From contig FUZG01000008.1 in the NCBI GenBank assembly GCA_900168235.1, forward strand, positions 113,444 through 177,443: DNA of 64,000 nt, in the 5' to 3' direction. The notes below the pieces were generated by a model. That model did no database searches, was not told where the DNA came from, and saw only the letters and a list, made by a program, of their open reading frames with translations. The stretch comes from Lachnospiraceae bacterium (GTDB lineage: Bacteria; Bacillota; Clostridia; Lachnospirales; Lachnospiraceae). Each line of letters opens with the position of its first letter. Position 1 is the stretch's first letter. A program made the position numbers and the translations under genes. Shown one piece after another: positions 16,943 through 25,542 of this stretch.

Positions 16943-18280
16943 ATGATCCAGCATTCCATTGATTTTCAGAAATATGTGAAGGTCAAAGAAATGACTTTCT
17001 ATAAAAAACTGGGAAAAGTGGTCAATGTGGTGGGACTTACTATCGAGTCTCTGGGACCTGATGCAAAGCTTGCGGATCTTTGTCAGATAATGCCTGACGA
17101 TGAGACGAAGAAGCCTATCCTGGCGGAAGTTGTAGGATTTAAGGACAGCAAGACCCTTTTGATGCCTTATGAAGATACAGAAGGTATCGGAGCCGGATGT
17201 ACAGTTGAAAATCTGGGACATCCTCTTACCGTAATGGTTGGAGAAGAGCTCCTCGGAAAAACACTGGACGGCCTGGGAAGACCAACTGACGGGACTGAGC
17301 TCCTCTCAGGAAAAGAGTATCCTGTTGAGGCACCGCCGCCGGATCCCATGGACCGAGTGATAATAAACGAGGTACTGCCCCTTGGAGTAAAGGCTGTTGA
17401 CGGTCTAATGACTGTTGGAAAGGGACAGCGTGTCGGTATATTTGCAGGTTCCGGTGTTGGAAAAAGTACTCTGATGGGTATGTTTGCCAGAAATACAAAG
17501 GCTGATGTCAATGTTATCGCTCTTATCGGAGAGCGCGGACGTGAAGTTCGTGAATTTGTAGAGCGTGACCTTGGACCGGAGGGCATGAAGAGGTCGGTAG
17601 TAGTCGTTGCTACATCAGACAGGCCGGCGCTCGTTAGAAACAAGGCAGCAAAGACTGCGACAGCAGTTGCGGAATATTTCAGGGATCAGGGAAGAGACGT
17701 ACTTCTCATGATGGACTCCCTTACACGTTTTTCCATGGCACAGCGTGAAATAGGACTTGCCAGCGGAGAACCGCCCGTTACGAGAGGATATCCGCCCTCA
17801 GTCTACTCTGAGATGCCGAGACTCCTTGAAAGAGCGGGAAACGGGGCAAAAGGATCTATAACAGGACTGTATACGGTACTTGTAGATGGTGATGATTTTA
17901 ATGAGCCTATAACCGATACTGCGAGATCCATCCTTGACGGACATATAATGCTGAACCGGGCATTGGCACAGCAGAATCATTACCCTGCGATAGACGTCCT
18001 GCAGAGTATTTCCCGATGCATGAGCCAGATCTCAGCAAAGGAACATAAACAGATAGCAGGAAAGATGAAATCTGTCATGGCGACCTATAAGGAAGCAGAG
18101 GATCTCATCAATATCGGTGCTTATCAGAAAGGTTCAAATCAGAAGATCGATTATGCGATCGACATGATCGGAAAGATAAATGATTTTCTTCAGCAGGATG
18201 TGGAGGCGAGATACAGCTTTGACGAGGTAATGACTCTGCTTAAAAAGGTCTTTGAGACAGAAGAGGAAGATGAGATGTAA
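16943..18280 (+). CDS. fliI: Flagellum-specific export ATPase FliI
   Basis: 445 aa, an F1-beta-like ATPase that energises flagellar type III export. Walker A is AGSGVGKST (about residues 168-176), Walker B lies in DVLLMMDSLTRF, and the family signature PPSVYSEMPRLLERAG is present. AGGAGG at 16932-16937 sets ATG 16943. It sits between fliH and fliJ. Confidence 0.97.
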   Translation: MIQHSIDFQKYVKVKEMTFYKKLGKVVNVVGLTIESLGPDAKLADLCQIMPDDETKKPILAEVVGFKDSKTLLMPYEDTEGIGAGCTVENLGHPLTVMVGEELLGKTLDGLGRPTDGTELLSGKEYPVEAPPPDPMDRVIINEVLPLGVKAVDGLMTVGKGQRVGIFAGSGVGKSTLMGMFARNTKADVNVIALIGERGREVREFVERDLGPEGMKRSVVVVATSDRPALVRNKAAKTATAVAEYFRDQGRDVLLMMDSLTRFSMAQREIGLASGEPPVTRGYPPSVYSEMPRLLERAGNGAKGSITGLYTVLVDGDDFNEPITDTARSILDGHIMLNRALAQQNHYPAIDVLQSISRCMSQISAKEHKQIAGKMKSVMATYKEAEDLINIGAYQKGSNQKIDYAIDMIGKINDFLQQDVEARYSFDEVMTLLKKVFETEEEDEM

Positions 18281-18751
18281 ATGGGCAGATTTCGCTACAG
18301 GATGCAGAATATCCTGGAATTAAAAGAAAAACTGGAAACTCAGGCAAAGATGGACTATGCCGTGCAGAGGAAAGTCCTTACAAAAGAGCAGGAGAGAGAA
18401 CAGTTCCTTATAAACGAGAGGGAGGAGCTTGAAAGAGAAGCCACAGAACTCAGGAAAGATAAGCTCTGTGTAAGAGATATGCGTGCAATGGACCACGGCA
18501 TCGTGGGTATGGAGGACATGATCCTTGATCAGCAGGAAGTCGTTGCACGGGAAGAAGAGGAACTGGAAAAAAGGAGAGCAGCCTTAGAGAAGGTCATGAA
18601 GGAGAGGAAAGCGCAGGAGAAACTCAGAGAGCATGCGTTTCGTGAATTCCTTCAGGAAGAGGCAGCGGCTGAAAGCAAGGCGATAGATGAACTTACAAGC
18701 TTTACATACGGCAGCAGGGCGCGTAACGGAAATCGTGACGGCAAAGGCTAA
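18281..18751 (+). CDS. fliJ: Flagellar export chaperone FliJ
   Basis: 156 aa and almost entirely helical coiled coil rich in Glu, Lys and Arg, starting MGRFRYRMQNILELKEKLE, the classical FliJ N-terminus. FliJ is the central stalk of the FliI ring and escorts export substrates. It follows the fliI stop with no gap. Confidence 0.88.
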   Translation: MGRFRYRMQNILELKEKLETQAKMDYAVQRKVLTKEQEREQFLINEREELEREATELRKDKLCVRDMRAMDHGIVGMEDMILDQQEVVAREEEELEKRRAALEKVMKERKAQEKLREHAFREFLQEEAAAESKAIDELTSFTYGSRARNGNRDGKG

Positions 18752-18768
18752 AATAGGGGAAGAGTGTA

Positions 18769-19686
18769 ATGGCAGATAAGAATAACGCTCCTGAAAACGG
18801 AGAAGATAACAAGAAGAAATCAAAAAAGAAGGAAGATAAAAAATTAAAAAAGAATGGGGATCCTAATGCGCCTGAAGAGGAAGAAGATGACGAAAGTGGT
18901 GCGTTGTCGGTAGTCCTTGTAACTATTTTTATCGTCCTTATATGGCTTGCTATCCTTGCGCTCCTTGTGAAGCTCGACGTAGGAGGCTTTGGTTCCGGAG
19001 TTCTGACACCCGTCTTAAAGGATGTTCCGGTAGTAAATAAGATACTTCCGGGGTATGGAGTCAGCGAGAACGGGATCGAAGGAGAGGAATCCGAAACAGC
19101 AGGATATGAGGATCTGGATCAGGCCGTAGCCCGCATAAAAGAGCTCGAAAATCAGATTTCTGATGCGCAGAAAGTATCAAATCAGCAGAATCAGACGATA
19201 CAGGATCTGCAGGCAGAAATCGCCCGTCTTCGTACTTTTGAAAATAATCAGGTCGAGTTTGAGAAGATAAAGGATGAATTTTATAAAGAAGTTGTCTTTA
19301 ACGACAATGCGCCTGATGTATCGGAATACACGAAGTACTATGAGCAGATAGATCCGACGAATGCACAGATCCTTTACAAAGAAGCTGTGAAGAAGCAGGC
19401 GGCGGATCAGGAACTTCAGGACTATGCAAAAGCATATTCCTCCATGAAGGCAAAGGAAGCTGCGGGAATCTTTGACAAGATGACGAATAATCTGACTCTT
19501 GTTGCAAAGATACTTGAGAACATGGGAACGGATGCGAGAGGTTCGATCCTCGGTGCAATGGATGCTGAGGTTGCGGCGCAGGTCACAAAGATCATGGAGC
19601 CTGACACATCATCAAGCACGAGTGGTTCGAGCAGCGGAGTTCCGCTCACAAGTGCATCGACAACGAGTGAAAACAGCGTAAATTAA
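18769..19686 (+). CDS. MotE/YlxF-like flagellar protein with a membrane anchor
   Basis: 305 aa. It has a lysine/glutamate-rich cytoplasmic N-terminus (residues 1-45), one membrane helix (about 48-70, LSVVLVTIFIVLIWLAILAL), a long coiled coil (about 120-170), and a C-terminal MgtE-N/FliG-like repeat region (MKAKEAAGIFDKM, TLVAKILENMG, RGSILGAMDAEVAAQVTKIM). It ends in a Ser/Thr tail. The position between fliJ and fliK is that of ylxF in Bacillus; MotE-type proteins guide MotB/MotC-like stators or export. Followed by a strong terminator. Confidence 0.75.
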   Translation: MADKNNAPENGEDNKKKSKKKEDKKLKKNGDPNAPEEEEDDESGALSVVLVTIFIVLIWLAILALLVKLDVGGFGSGVLTPVLKDVPVVNKILPGYGVSENGIEGEESETAGYEDLDQAVARIKELENQISDAQKVSNQQNQTIQDLQAEIARLRTFENNQVEFEKIKDEFYKEVVFNDNAPDVSEYTKYYEQIDPTNAQILYKEAVKKQAADQELQDYAKAYSSMKAKEAAGIFDKMTNNLTLVAKILENMGTDARGSILGAMDAEVAAQVTKIMEPDTSSSTSGSSSGVPLTSASTTSENSVN

Positions 19687-19696
19687 AAAATTTTTC

Positions 19697-19728
19697 AAGA
19701 CCGGAGGCGATGGCTTCCGGTCTTTTGT
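19697..19728 (+). terminator. Intrinsic terminator within the fla cluster
   Basis: AAGACCGGA (19697-19705) pairs with TCCGGTCTT (19716-19724), followed by TTTTGT. It is placed 10 bases after the motE-like stop and ends the first flagellar transcription unit, or reduces read-through into fliK. Confidence 0.85.
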
Positions 19729-19737
19729 ATTTTCGGA

Positions 19738-19819
19738 GCACTTAGCGAGGTAGTTTCGAGCTTAGTGCGTGTTATGCAAGTTCGCTTGGCGAGGTTTTGT
19801 CGAGCCTAGCGTAACTTGC
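19738..19819. repeat. Two adjacent imperfect palindromes of related sequence
   Basis: GCACTTAGC (19738-19746) pairs with GCTTAGTGC (19760-19768), with one mismatch. A second hairpin pairs 19776-19790 with 19804-19819, with one bulge and one mismatch. Both have the inner pattern CTTRGCGAGG...TCGAGCYTAG, so they look like two copies of one repeat unit. They separate the terminator from the sigma-28 promoter. Confidence 0.6.
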
Positions 19820-19839
19820 CCAAAAAATATTATCAGGGT

Positions 19840-19866
19840 TCAGATTCGTGTCAGAACAGCCGATAA
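19840..19866 (+). promoter_or_regulatory. Candidate sigma-28 (FliA/SigD) promoter for fliK and downstream genes
   Basis: GCCGATAA at 19859-19866 is an exact match to the flagellar -10 element. TCAGATTC at 19840-19847, 11 bases upstream, partly matches the TAAAGTTT -35. It lies after a terminator and 64 bases before the fliK start. The sigma-28 gene itself is at 43958. Confidence 0.6.
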
Positions 19867-19929
19867 AGAAAGCAGTAAAGCAATGTGTTTTACTTGTACC
19901 TTCAAAATTTCATAGAAAGGAGGAAACAG

Positions 19930-21606
19930 ATGACAACAGCAAATGTCAGGCTGCAGACTCTGCAAAGAGCGGCAGATGTGTCTGCTGTCCCTCAGATTGG
20001 CGGAAATGTTGAAAGGGAGCAGGGAGCATCCTTTGGGGATATCCTTAAGGGTACAGCATCCGGAAATACCGGATCAGTCCTCACCTCATCTCTGAAACCA
20101 TCCACTGACAGTAACGGTTCGCTGGACAAGTTAAGTGCAGCACAGGCCGGAGACAAGAATAAAGCCATTGAGAAGACAAGAGCAGACAACAACAGTGCTT
20201 ACCGCAGAAATGCAGATAAAACAGCCGATGTGACAAGAAAGACCGCTGACTCTGTTTCAAATGAACAGCTGCCGGACGAAGAAATTCCCGATGAAGTCCG
20301 CGACGCCGTAAGAAATGCGATAGATGAGATAGAAAAAGCTATCGCGGAAGAACTCGGTGTTTCGGAAGAAGATATCGAGAACGCAATGGAAGTCCTCGGA
20401 CTCACGGCACTGGACCTTTTGAAGCCTGAGAATATGGCAGCACTCGTAGCAGAACTTACCGGATCAGACATGGCAGCAGTGCTGACAGATGAAGACCTTT
20501 ATACAAAAGTTATGGATCTTCAGGCGGTACAGAGAGATGTAACAACAGATCTTTTACAGGAACTCAACCTCACGATAGAAGAGTTTGAGGGAATGATGAA
20601 GGAACTGGCAGAAAATGGACTTAACAACACAACTCCTGCAGAAAACGAAGAAGTAACAAACGACGATCAGCCTAAATTTGAACTTCCTACAGAGAAAGAA
20701 ATCCCTGTGGAAGTCATCGACAACAGGCACATGGAAGTACCTGAAAAAGACACGGACGACAACAAGATTCAAAATCCCCGGAACGAAAAGAGCAATGAGG
20801 CGGAAAAACCTGTAATTTCTACAGAGGATAAAGAAACGGCAAGGACCCCAGCGGAAACCGTAAATACATCCTCGGAAAACCTCAGACCGGACAGACTGCC
20901 GGAGAGGAACGTAGATATCGAAACAGAGGACGAAGCCGTAACGGAGAACCGCTTTGCAGTACCGGAAGGAACAAAAGCTGAGGATCGCTCAGGAAAGAAA
21001 GATTTCTCTGAGCAGGGATTTAATCAGGCGGGTTCAGGTACATCAAATCTTTTCGAACAGAATCTTAACAGTGCAGTAAGTGAAACTGCATCTGAGACCA
21101 CAGTATCCTATACAAATTCCTACGAGCAGATAAGGGACATCATGAATCAGATAGAGAGCAATATAAGGATCAATCTCAATTCTGAGTCCACATCAATGGA
21201 AATGCAGCTTAATCCCGCATCTCTCGGAAAACTGGCGCTTCATATCGAATCAAAAGCAGGCGCTATAACAGCTCAGTTTATCGCACAGTCAGCAACAGTA
21301 AGATCAGCACTCGAGGCGCAGATAGTTGAGCTAAAGGAAACGCTCCAGTCACAGGGACTTAAGGTAGAGAATGTGGAAGTCACGCTGGCAAGCCATGAAT
21401 TTGAAAAGAATCTCATGGGAGACCAGCATCCGGGTCAAAATTCAGAAGGAACTGAAGAAGCACGTAAGAGTGCCAGACTTAGAAGGATAAATCTTAACGG
21501 CGCCGAAGATGGTGATGAAACAGCCATCGGAGAGATTGACGAAGGCGAGGAGCTTGCCCGTAAGATCATGCGGGAAAACGGAAACAGTATAGACTTCACC
21601 GCCTGA
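19930..21606 (+). CDS. fliK: Flagellar hook-length control protein FliK
   Basis: 558 aa. A long, low-complexity N-terminal and middle part is rich in Glu, Asn and Thr. The C-terminal hook-length domain (about residues 395-500) has the typical MQLNPASLGKLALHIES and a glutamine-rich helix. FliK measures the hook and switches export specificity. AAAGGAGG at 19916-19923 sets ATG 19930. It is the first gene after the internal terminator, so it probably opens a second transcription unit with flgD and flgE. Confidence 0.88.
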   Translation: MTTANVRLQTLQRAADVSAVPQIGGNVEREQGASFGDILKGTASGNTGSVLTSSLKPSTDSNGSLDKLSAAQAGDKNKAIEKTRADNNSAYRRNADKTADVTRKTADSVSNEQLPDEEIPDEVRDAVRNAIDEIEKAIAEELGVSEEDIENAMEVLGLTALDLLKPENMAALVAELTGSDMAAVLTDEDLYTKVMDLQAVQRDVTTDLLQELNLTIEEFEGMMKELAENGLNNTTPAENEEVTNDDQPKFELPTEKEIPVEVIDNRHMEVPEKDTDDNKIQNPRNEKSNEAEKPVISTEDKETARTPAETVNTSSENLRPDRLPERNVDIETEDEAVTENRFAVPEGTKAEDRSGKKDFSEQGFNQAGSGTSNLFEQNLNSAVSETASETTVSYTNSYEQIRDIMNQIESNIRINLNSESTSMEMQLNPASLGKLALHIESKAGAITAQFIAQSATVRSALEAQIVELKETLQSQGLKVENVEVTLASHEFEKNLMGDQHPGQNSEGTEEARKSARLRRINLNGAEDGDETAIGEIDEGEELARKIMRENGNSIDFTA

Positions 21607-21637
21607 CCGTCTTCAGTTCATGAAAGGATAGATCGAT

Positions 21638-22291
21638 ATGGCAACAAGCGCGATAGTAAGAGATGGCAAGATCGTAAATCTTACAAACGAGACAGAAAAT
21701 ACAAAAAACAACAACTCTTCAGTAAGTAAAGAACAGTTTCTGCAGCTCCTGGTGGCACAGATGAAGTATCAGGATCCTCTGGAGCCCATGGACAATACAG
21801 AATATGTTTCTCAGCTCGCAACATTCTCAGAACTTGAGCAGATGCAGAACATCAGCGCAACAAGCGAGATGCAGAGAGCTACAGGTCTGGTTGGAAATAT
21901 GGTAACGATCAATTACACCAATCCTACAACCGGAGCACAGAGTGAGGTATCAGGAAAAGTTGATTATGTGACAATGTCCGGATCACGTGTAAAGGTTGCA
22001 GTAAATGATGAGCTCTATGACCTTGATGATGTTGTTCAGGTCTGGGATGCAGAGTATGCGAATGCAGTAAAAAATGCCCAGATATTCATATCTGAGTATC
22101 AGAAACTGCCCGGTGTACTTAATATCACTGCATCAAATGCTGCAAACTACTATAAGACCATTGATGATCTTAATAAAGTGTATAACGCTATGTCACTGTA
22201 CCAGCAGTCCTTCATCTCTAAGGAAGTTTCAGACGGTCTTAAGGCATACATCGAGCAGATGAAGAAGTACGGATACACTTTTGATACTTGA
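21638..22291 (+). CDS. flgD: Flagellar hook-cap protein FlgD
   Basis: 217 aa. FlgD forms the scaffold for hook polymerisation. The strongly conserved N-terminus FLQLLVAQMKYQDPLEPMDN (about residues 31-50) and QLATFSELEQM are present. The C-terminal region is less conserved. The ribosome binding site is AAAGGATAG before ATG 21638. It lies between fliK and the flg-new/flgE pair. Confidence 0.93.
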   Translation: MATSAIVRDGKIVNLTNETENTKNNNSSVSKEQFLQLLVAQMKYQDPLEPMDNTEYVSQLATFSELEQMQNISATSEMQRATGLVGNMVTINYTNPTTGAQSEVSGKVDYVTMSGSRVKVAVNDELYDLDDVVQVWDAEYANAVKNAQIFISEYQKLPGVLNITASNAANYYKTIDDLNKVYNAMSLYQQSFISKEVSDGLKAYIEQMKKYGYTFDT

Positions 22292-22326
22292 TCTTACGAC
22301 ATTGGGACAGAAGGAGCTGAACCGAT

Positions 22327-22719
22327 ATGAAGATTAATAACGGAACATATCCTTCCATAGAGGAGCTGACACAACGATATCTTAACGGTACTCCCGGCGT
22401 AAACAGAGTTCCTGAGAGCAAAGCCGCGGAGACCAGATCATTCGCGGATATCCTTACTGAAAAGCAGGGTGTCACATTCTCAAAGCATGCGGCAGAGAGA
22501 CTGTCAGACAGAAAGATCGCTTTGAGTGAGAGTCAGCTTGAAAGGCTTAATGAAGGAGTCAGAAAAGCCAATGAGAAGGGTATAAACGATTCACTTGTTA
22601 TGGTGGATAACTTAGCTTTCATCGTAAATACAGGAAGTAAGAAAGTGGTTACCGCCATGGATTCAAAAGACGCAAAGACCCAGGTCTTTTCGAATATAGA
22701 CGGAGCGGTCATAGCTTAG
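22327..22719 (+). CDS. Flagellar operon protein of the TIGR02530 type
   Basis: 130 aa. The second half (FSKHAAERLSDRKIALS, LNEGVRKANEKGINDSLV, TAMDSKDAKTQVFSNIDGAV) matches the small conserved protein found between flgD and flgE in many Firmicutes fla operons. Its biochemical role is unknown. No membrane segment is seen. Start ATG 22327 follows AAGGAGCTGA. Confidence 0.85.
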   Translation: MKINNGTYPSIEELTQRYLNGTPGVNRVPESKAAETRSFADILTEKQGVTFSKHAAERLSDRKIALSESQLERLNEGVRKANEKGINDSLVMVDNLAFIVNTGSKKVVTAMDSKDAKTQVFSNIDGAVIA

Positions 22720-22732
22720 GAGGATTTAGCTT

Positions 22733-24271
22733 ATGATGAGATCACTTTTTTCAGGTGTTGCAGGCCTGAAGACACACCAGACGAAAATGGATGTAATCGG
22801 TAATAATATTGCCAACGTAAATACTGTTGGTTATAAATCTGCACAGGTTACATTCCAGGATCTTCTGTATCAGACTACCCAGGCTGCGACCGGGGCAAAT
22901 GAAGCTACCGGACGTGCGGGTATCAATGCAAAGCAGATCGGTCTCGGTGTTACAAACGGTACGATATATTCCAATATCACAGCGGGCGGTTCTACAGAAA
23001 CAACAGGAAACCCCTTTGATATCATGATAAACGGTAACTCATTCTTTATCGTAACTGACGGAAGCAATCAGTTTTATACAAGAGCCGGAGCATTCACGGT
23101 TGATGCCAAGGGAACTCTTGCAATGACTGCAAACGGTTATCCGGTAATGGGTTACAGGACAACCACAAATACGGCAGGAGAGATCGTAATCGATACAAGT
23201 TCACTTCAGACACTGCCGATCAACAGTGAAGATAACCAGACGTCACCTGCAGATGCCACAAGTAAGGCATACTTCACAGGTATCCTTGATGAAAATTCTG
23301 ATGCACTTTCTACTGACAACGGTCAGTCAGTAAATGTACAGATTTATGACAACGAAGGTTATACATATACTGTAAAGTATAAGATCCTTCCGGCAAAGGA
23401 TACAAACGGAGATACGATCAAGGGATCATACAACATGACGATTTCTGATATCGTTGATTCTGAGGGCGATACCATATTCCGTGCCCAGGATACGGCAAAT
23501 AATGAGACTGATGCAGCATATGCTACAGCAAAAGAAACTTACTTTACACAGCTCTTAACAAGTACAGATGCTGACGGAAATTCAGAGCAGGCAGCTATTG
23601 ATTCACCGGTTGTTGTCACTTTTGATAACTCAAACGGTAAAGTCAGCGGACCGTATATCTCAGGCCAGACTGATGTCACAAATTCATCTTCCGGAGCAGG
23701 ATTTACTCTTAATATAAACGCACTGGCAACAGGTACCGGAAGTAATGGTGTTACGGGCGTTGATCTGACTCAGCTTAAGAGCAAGGGCATCGCGGCATTT
23801 ACAAAAGAAATCGAAACAGATATCTCAACAGTAAAGAACGTTGATAATAAGGGAACATCAACCATCAACGGTTCCAACGGCGGACTGAAGACCACAGCAG
23901 GTGCAGGTTGGAGAGTTGGTACACTCAGTGCCATCAGTATCGGTAAGGACGGAAAGGTTACAGGATCATACACAAACGGTCAGACAGCACTCCTTGGACA
24001 GATCGCAACTGCAACCTTCTCAAATGCATCCGGTCTGCAGAAGGAAGGTGAAAACCTTTACTCCGCAACACAGAACTCAGGTGATGCAAATATCAATACT
24101 GTTGATGCAAACGGCGGATCCTTCACAACAGGCGCTCTGGAAATGAGTAATGTAGATCTTTCAAGTGAGTTCACTTCAATGATCACAACCCAGAGAGGTT
24201 TCCAGGCAAACAGCCGTATCATCACTGTATCCGATACACTTCTTGAGGAACTTATCAACCTTAAGAGATAA
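22733..24271 (+). CDS. flgE: Flagellar hook protein FlgE
   Basis: 512 aa. N-terminal hook/rod motif (GVAGLKTHQTKMDVIGNNIA, then NVNTVGYK) and C-terminal axial helix (FTSMITTQRGFQANSRIIT) bracket a large surface-exposed middle (about residues 150-430) that varies between species. AGGAGG at 22719-22724 overlaps the previous stop; ATG 22733 or 22736 may be used. It is followed by a gap with a stem-loop and an extended -10 promoter. Confidence 0.94.
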   Translation: MMRSLFSGVAGLKTHQTKMDVIGNNIANVNTVGYKSAQVTFQDLLYQTTQAATGANEATGRAGINAKQIGLGVTNGTIYSNITAGGSTETTGNPFDIMINGNSFFIVTDGSNQFYTRAGAFTVDAKGTLAMTANGYPVMGYRTTTNTAGEIVIDTSSLQTLPINSEDNQTSPADATSKAYFTGILDENSDALSTDNGQSVNVQIYDNEGYTYTVKYKILPAKDTNGDTIKGSYNMTISDIVDSEGDTIFRAQDTANNETDAAYATAKETYFTQLLTSTDADGNSEQAAIDSPVVVTFDNSNGKVSGPYISGQTDVTNSSSGAGFTLNINALATGTGSNGVTGVDLTQLKSKGIAAFTKEIETDISTVKNVDNKGTSTINGSNGGLKTTAGAGWRVGTLSAISIGKDGKVTGSYTNGQTALLGQIATATFSNASGLQKEGENLYSATQNSGDANINTVDANGGSFTTGALEMSNVDLSSEFTSMITTQRGFQANSRIITVSDTLLEELINLKR

Positions 24272-24311
24272 GGTTAAAAAGTAAGTAAATACAGAAAAAT
24301 CGGCAGTACAG

Positions 24312-24337
24312 GGCAGAGAACCAGGAGGTCCTCTGCC
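24312..24337 (+). terminator. Stem-loop after flgE
   Basis: GGCAGAG (24312-24318) pairs with CTCTGCC (24331-24337), with an inner ACC/GGT pair. There is no U-tract directly after it, so it may be a processing or stabilising structure rather than a complete terminator. Confidence 0.45.
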
Positions 24338-24446
24338 TTGCTGTCAGCGAAGTGCAAATTAATGTACGCACCTAAAAACATCAAGGTGTATAAAATTGCA
24401 AACAAGCTTTTTTTGTGGGTTAAAACCATCGTCAGGATTTTTTTGT

Positions 24447-24456
24447 ATGGTATAAT
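24447..24456 (+). promoter_or_regulatory. Extended -10 promoter ahead of flbD and the motor genes
   Basis: ATGGTATAAT at 24447-24456 combines a TGn extension with a perfect TATAAT. No good -35 is seen, which is usual for extended -10 promoters. It sits in the 284-base gap between flgE and flbD, so the mot/fliLMY/export genes could be started here independently. Confidence 0.5.
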
Positions 24457-24555
24457 AATCGTGATTTTCATTCGGATTTATAGGACATTTTGTCGAGTGC
24501 GCCGTGGGAAGCGTGAAGGGAACGGCAGGATGTGATCTGAACGATAGGGGTTTAT

Positions 24556-24729
24556 ATGATCGAACTTACAAAATTTGACGAGACGAGGGTACTTGTCAAT
24601 GAGGATTATATCCTGATAGTGGAGGAAACTCCGGATACGGTCATTACTTTTAATAATGGACAGAAGATCCTGGTCAAGGAAGGTCGGCAGGATATTCTTT
24701 CGCTTATTAATTCGTTCAGACAAAGGTAA
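24556..24729 (+). CDS. FlbD family flagellar protein
   Basis: 57 aa, beginning MIELTKFDETRVLVNEDYI and ending with the LVKEGRQDILSLINSF segment typical of the small FlbD family between flgE and motA. A GATAGGGG precedes the ATG by about six bases. The function is poorly known; in Firmicutes it belongs to the flagellar operon core. It is missed by length-filtered gene callers. Confidence 0.88.
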   Translation: MIELTKFDETRVLVNEDYILIVEETPDTVITFNNGQKILVKEGRQDILSLINSFRQR

Positions 24730-24750
24730 CTGAGGAGAGGGGAAAAGGGT

Positions 24751-25542
24751 ATGGACATAGCTTCCATTGTTGGTCTTGTAGTATGCGTCGGACTAATGGT
24801 CTTTGGTATCGGTTTTGCATCCCTTGGATCATTTATTGATGTTGCGTCTGTTATTATCACATTCGGCGGTGCGTTCATGGCAACCTTAGCCAGCAAATCT
24901 ATGGACCAGTATGTCGCCGGCTTAAAATCCTTTAGTGCAATTTTTAAAACAAGTACGGTCAAGGCTGCAGATGTGATAAAGCAGATCATTGATCTTTCTA
25001 ATGTTGCCAGAAAAGAAGGCCTTCTGTCACTGGAAGAAGCTGCAGGCAATATTGAGGATGCATTCCTGAAAAAAGGCATCATGCTCGTAGTCGATGGTAC
25101 CGATCCTGAACTGGTACGTGCCATCATGGAGACAGAAATGGATGCCATCGAGGGAAGGCATAAGATGAACTCAGGCTTCTGGGAAGATCTCGGAGCCATG
25201 GGCCCTGCCTGGGGTATGATCGGTACACTGATCGGTCTCGTAAACATGCTGAAGAACCTTTCCGATTCTGCAGCTATCGGACCTGCTATGGCGGTAGCCC
25301 TTCTTACAACATTCTACGGCTCGGTTCTTTCAAACTGGATCTGTACTCCGGTTGCGAAGAAGCTCCAGTCAAAGAATGGTGATGAGATGATGATAAAGGG
25401 AATCCAGGTTGAAGGCCTGCTTTCCATTCAGGCGGGTGAAAACCCTCGTGTAATAGAGGAAAAGCTTAAATCCTACCTGTCACCTAAGGATGCAGCAGCT
25501 GTTTCATCCGAAGGAGGCGGTGAAGAAGGAGGTGGCGGCTGA
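24751..25542 (+). CDS. motA: Flagellar stator protein MotA
   Basis: 263 aa with four membrane helices: two N-terminal (about 4-24 and 30-50) and two in the second half (GPAWGMIGTLIGLV near 152 and AMAVALLTTFYGSVLSNW near 178). The cytoplasmic loop between them contacts FliG. MotA forms the ion channel with MotB. The C-terminal tail is glycine- and glutamate-rich. The stop overlaps the motB start by one base (TGATG), indicating coupled translation. Confidence 0.95.
   Translation: MDIASIVGLVVCVGLMVFGIGFASLGSFIDVASVIITFGGAFMATLASKSMDQYVAGLKSFSAIFKTSTVKAADVIKQIIDLSNVARKEGLLSLEEAAGNIEDAFLKKGIMLVVDGTDPELVRAIMETEMDAIEGRHKMNSGFWEDLGAMGPAWGMIGTLIGLVNMLKNLSDSAAIGPAMAVALLTTFYGSVLSNWICTPVAKKLQSKNGDEMMIKGIQVEGLLSIQAGENPRVIEEKLKSYLSPKDAAAVSSEGGGEEGGGG

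Noticed and set aside
24338..24535. A 65-codon frame starting TTG behind AGGAGG, with a hydrophobic stretch
   Set aside because: The AGGAGG is the loop of the post-flgE hairpin, the frame spans a promoter, and composition is that of non-coding A+T-rich DNA. No support for a protein.
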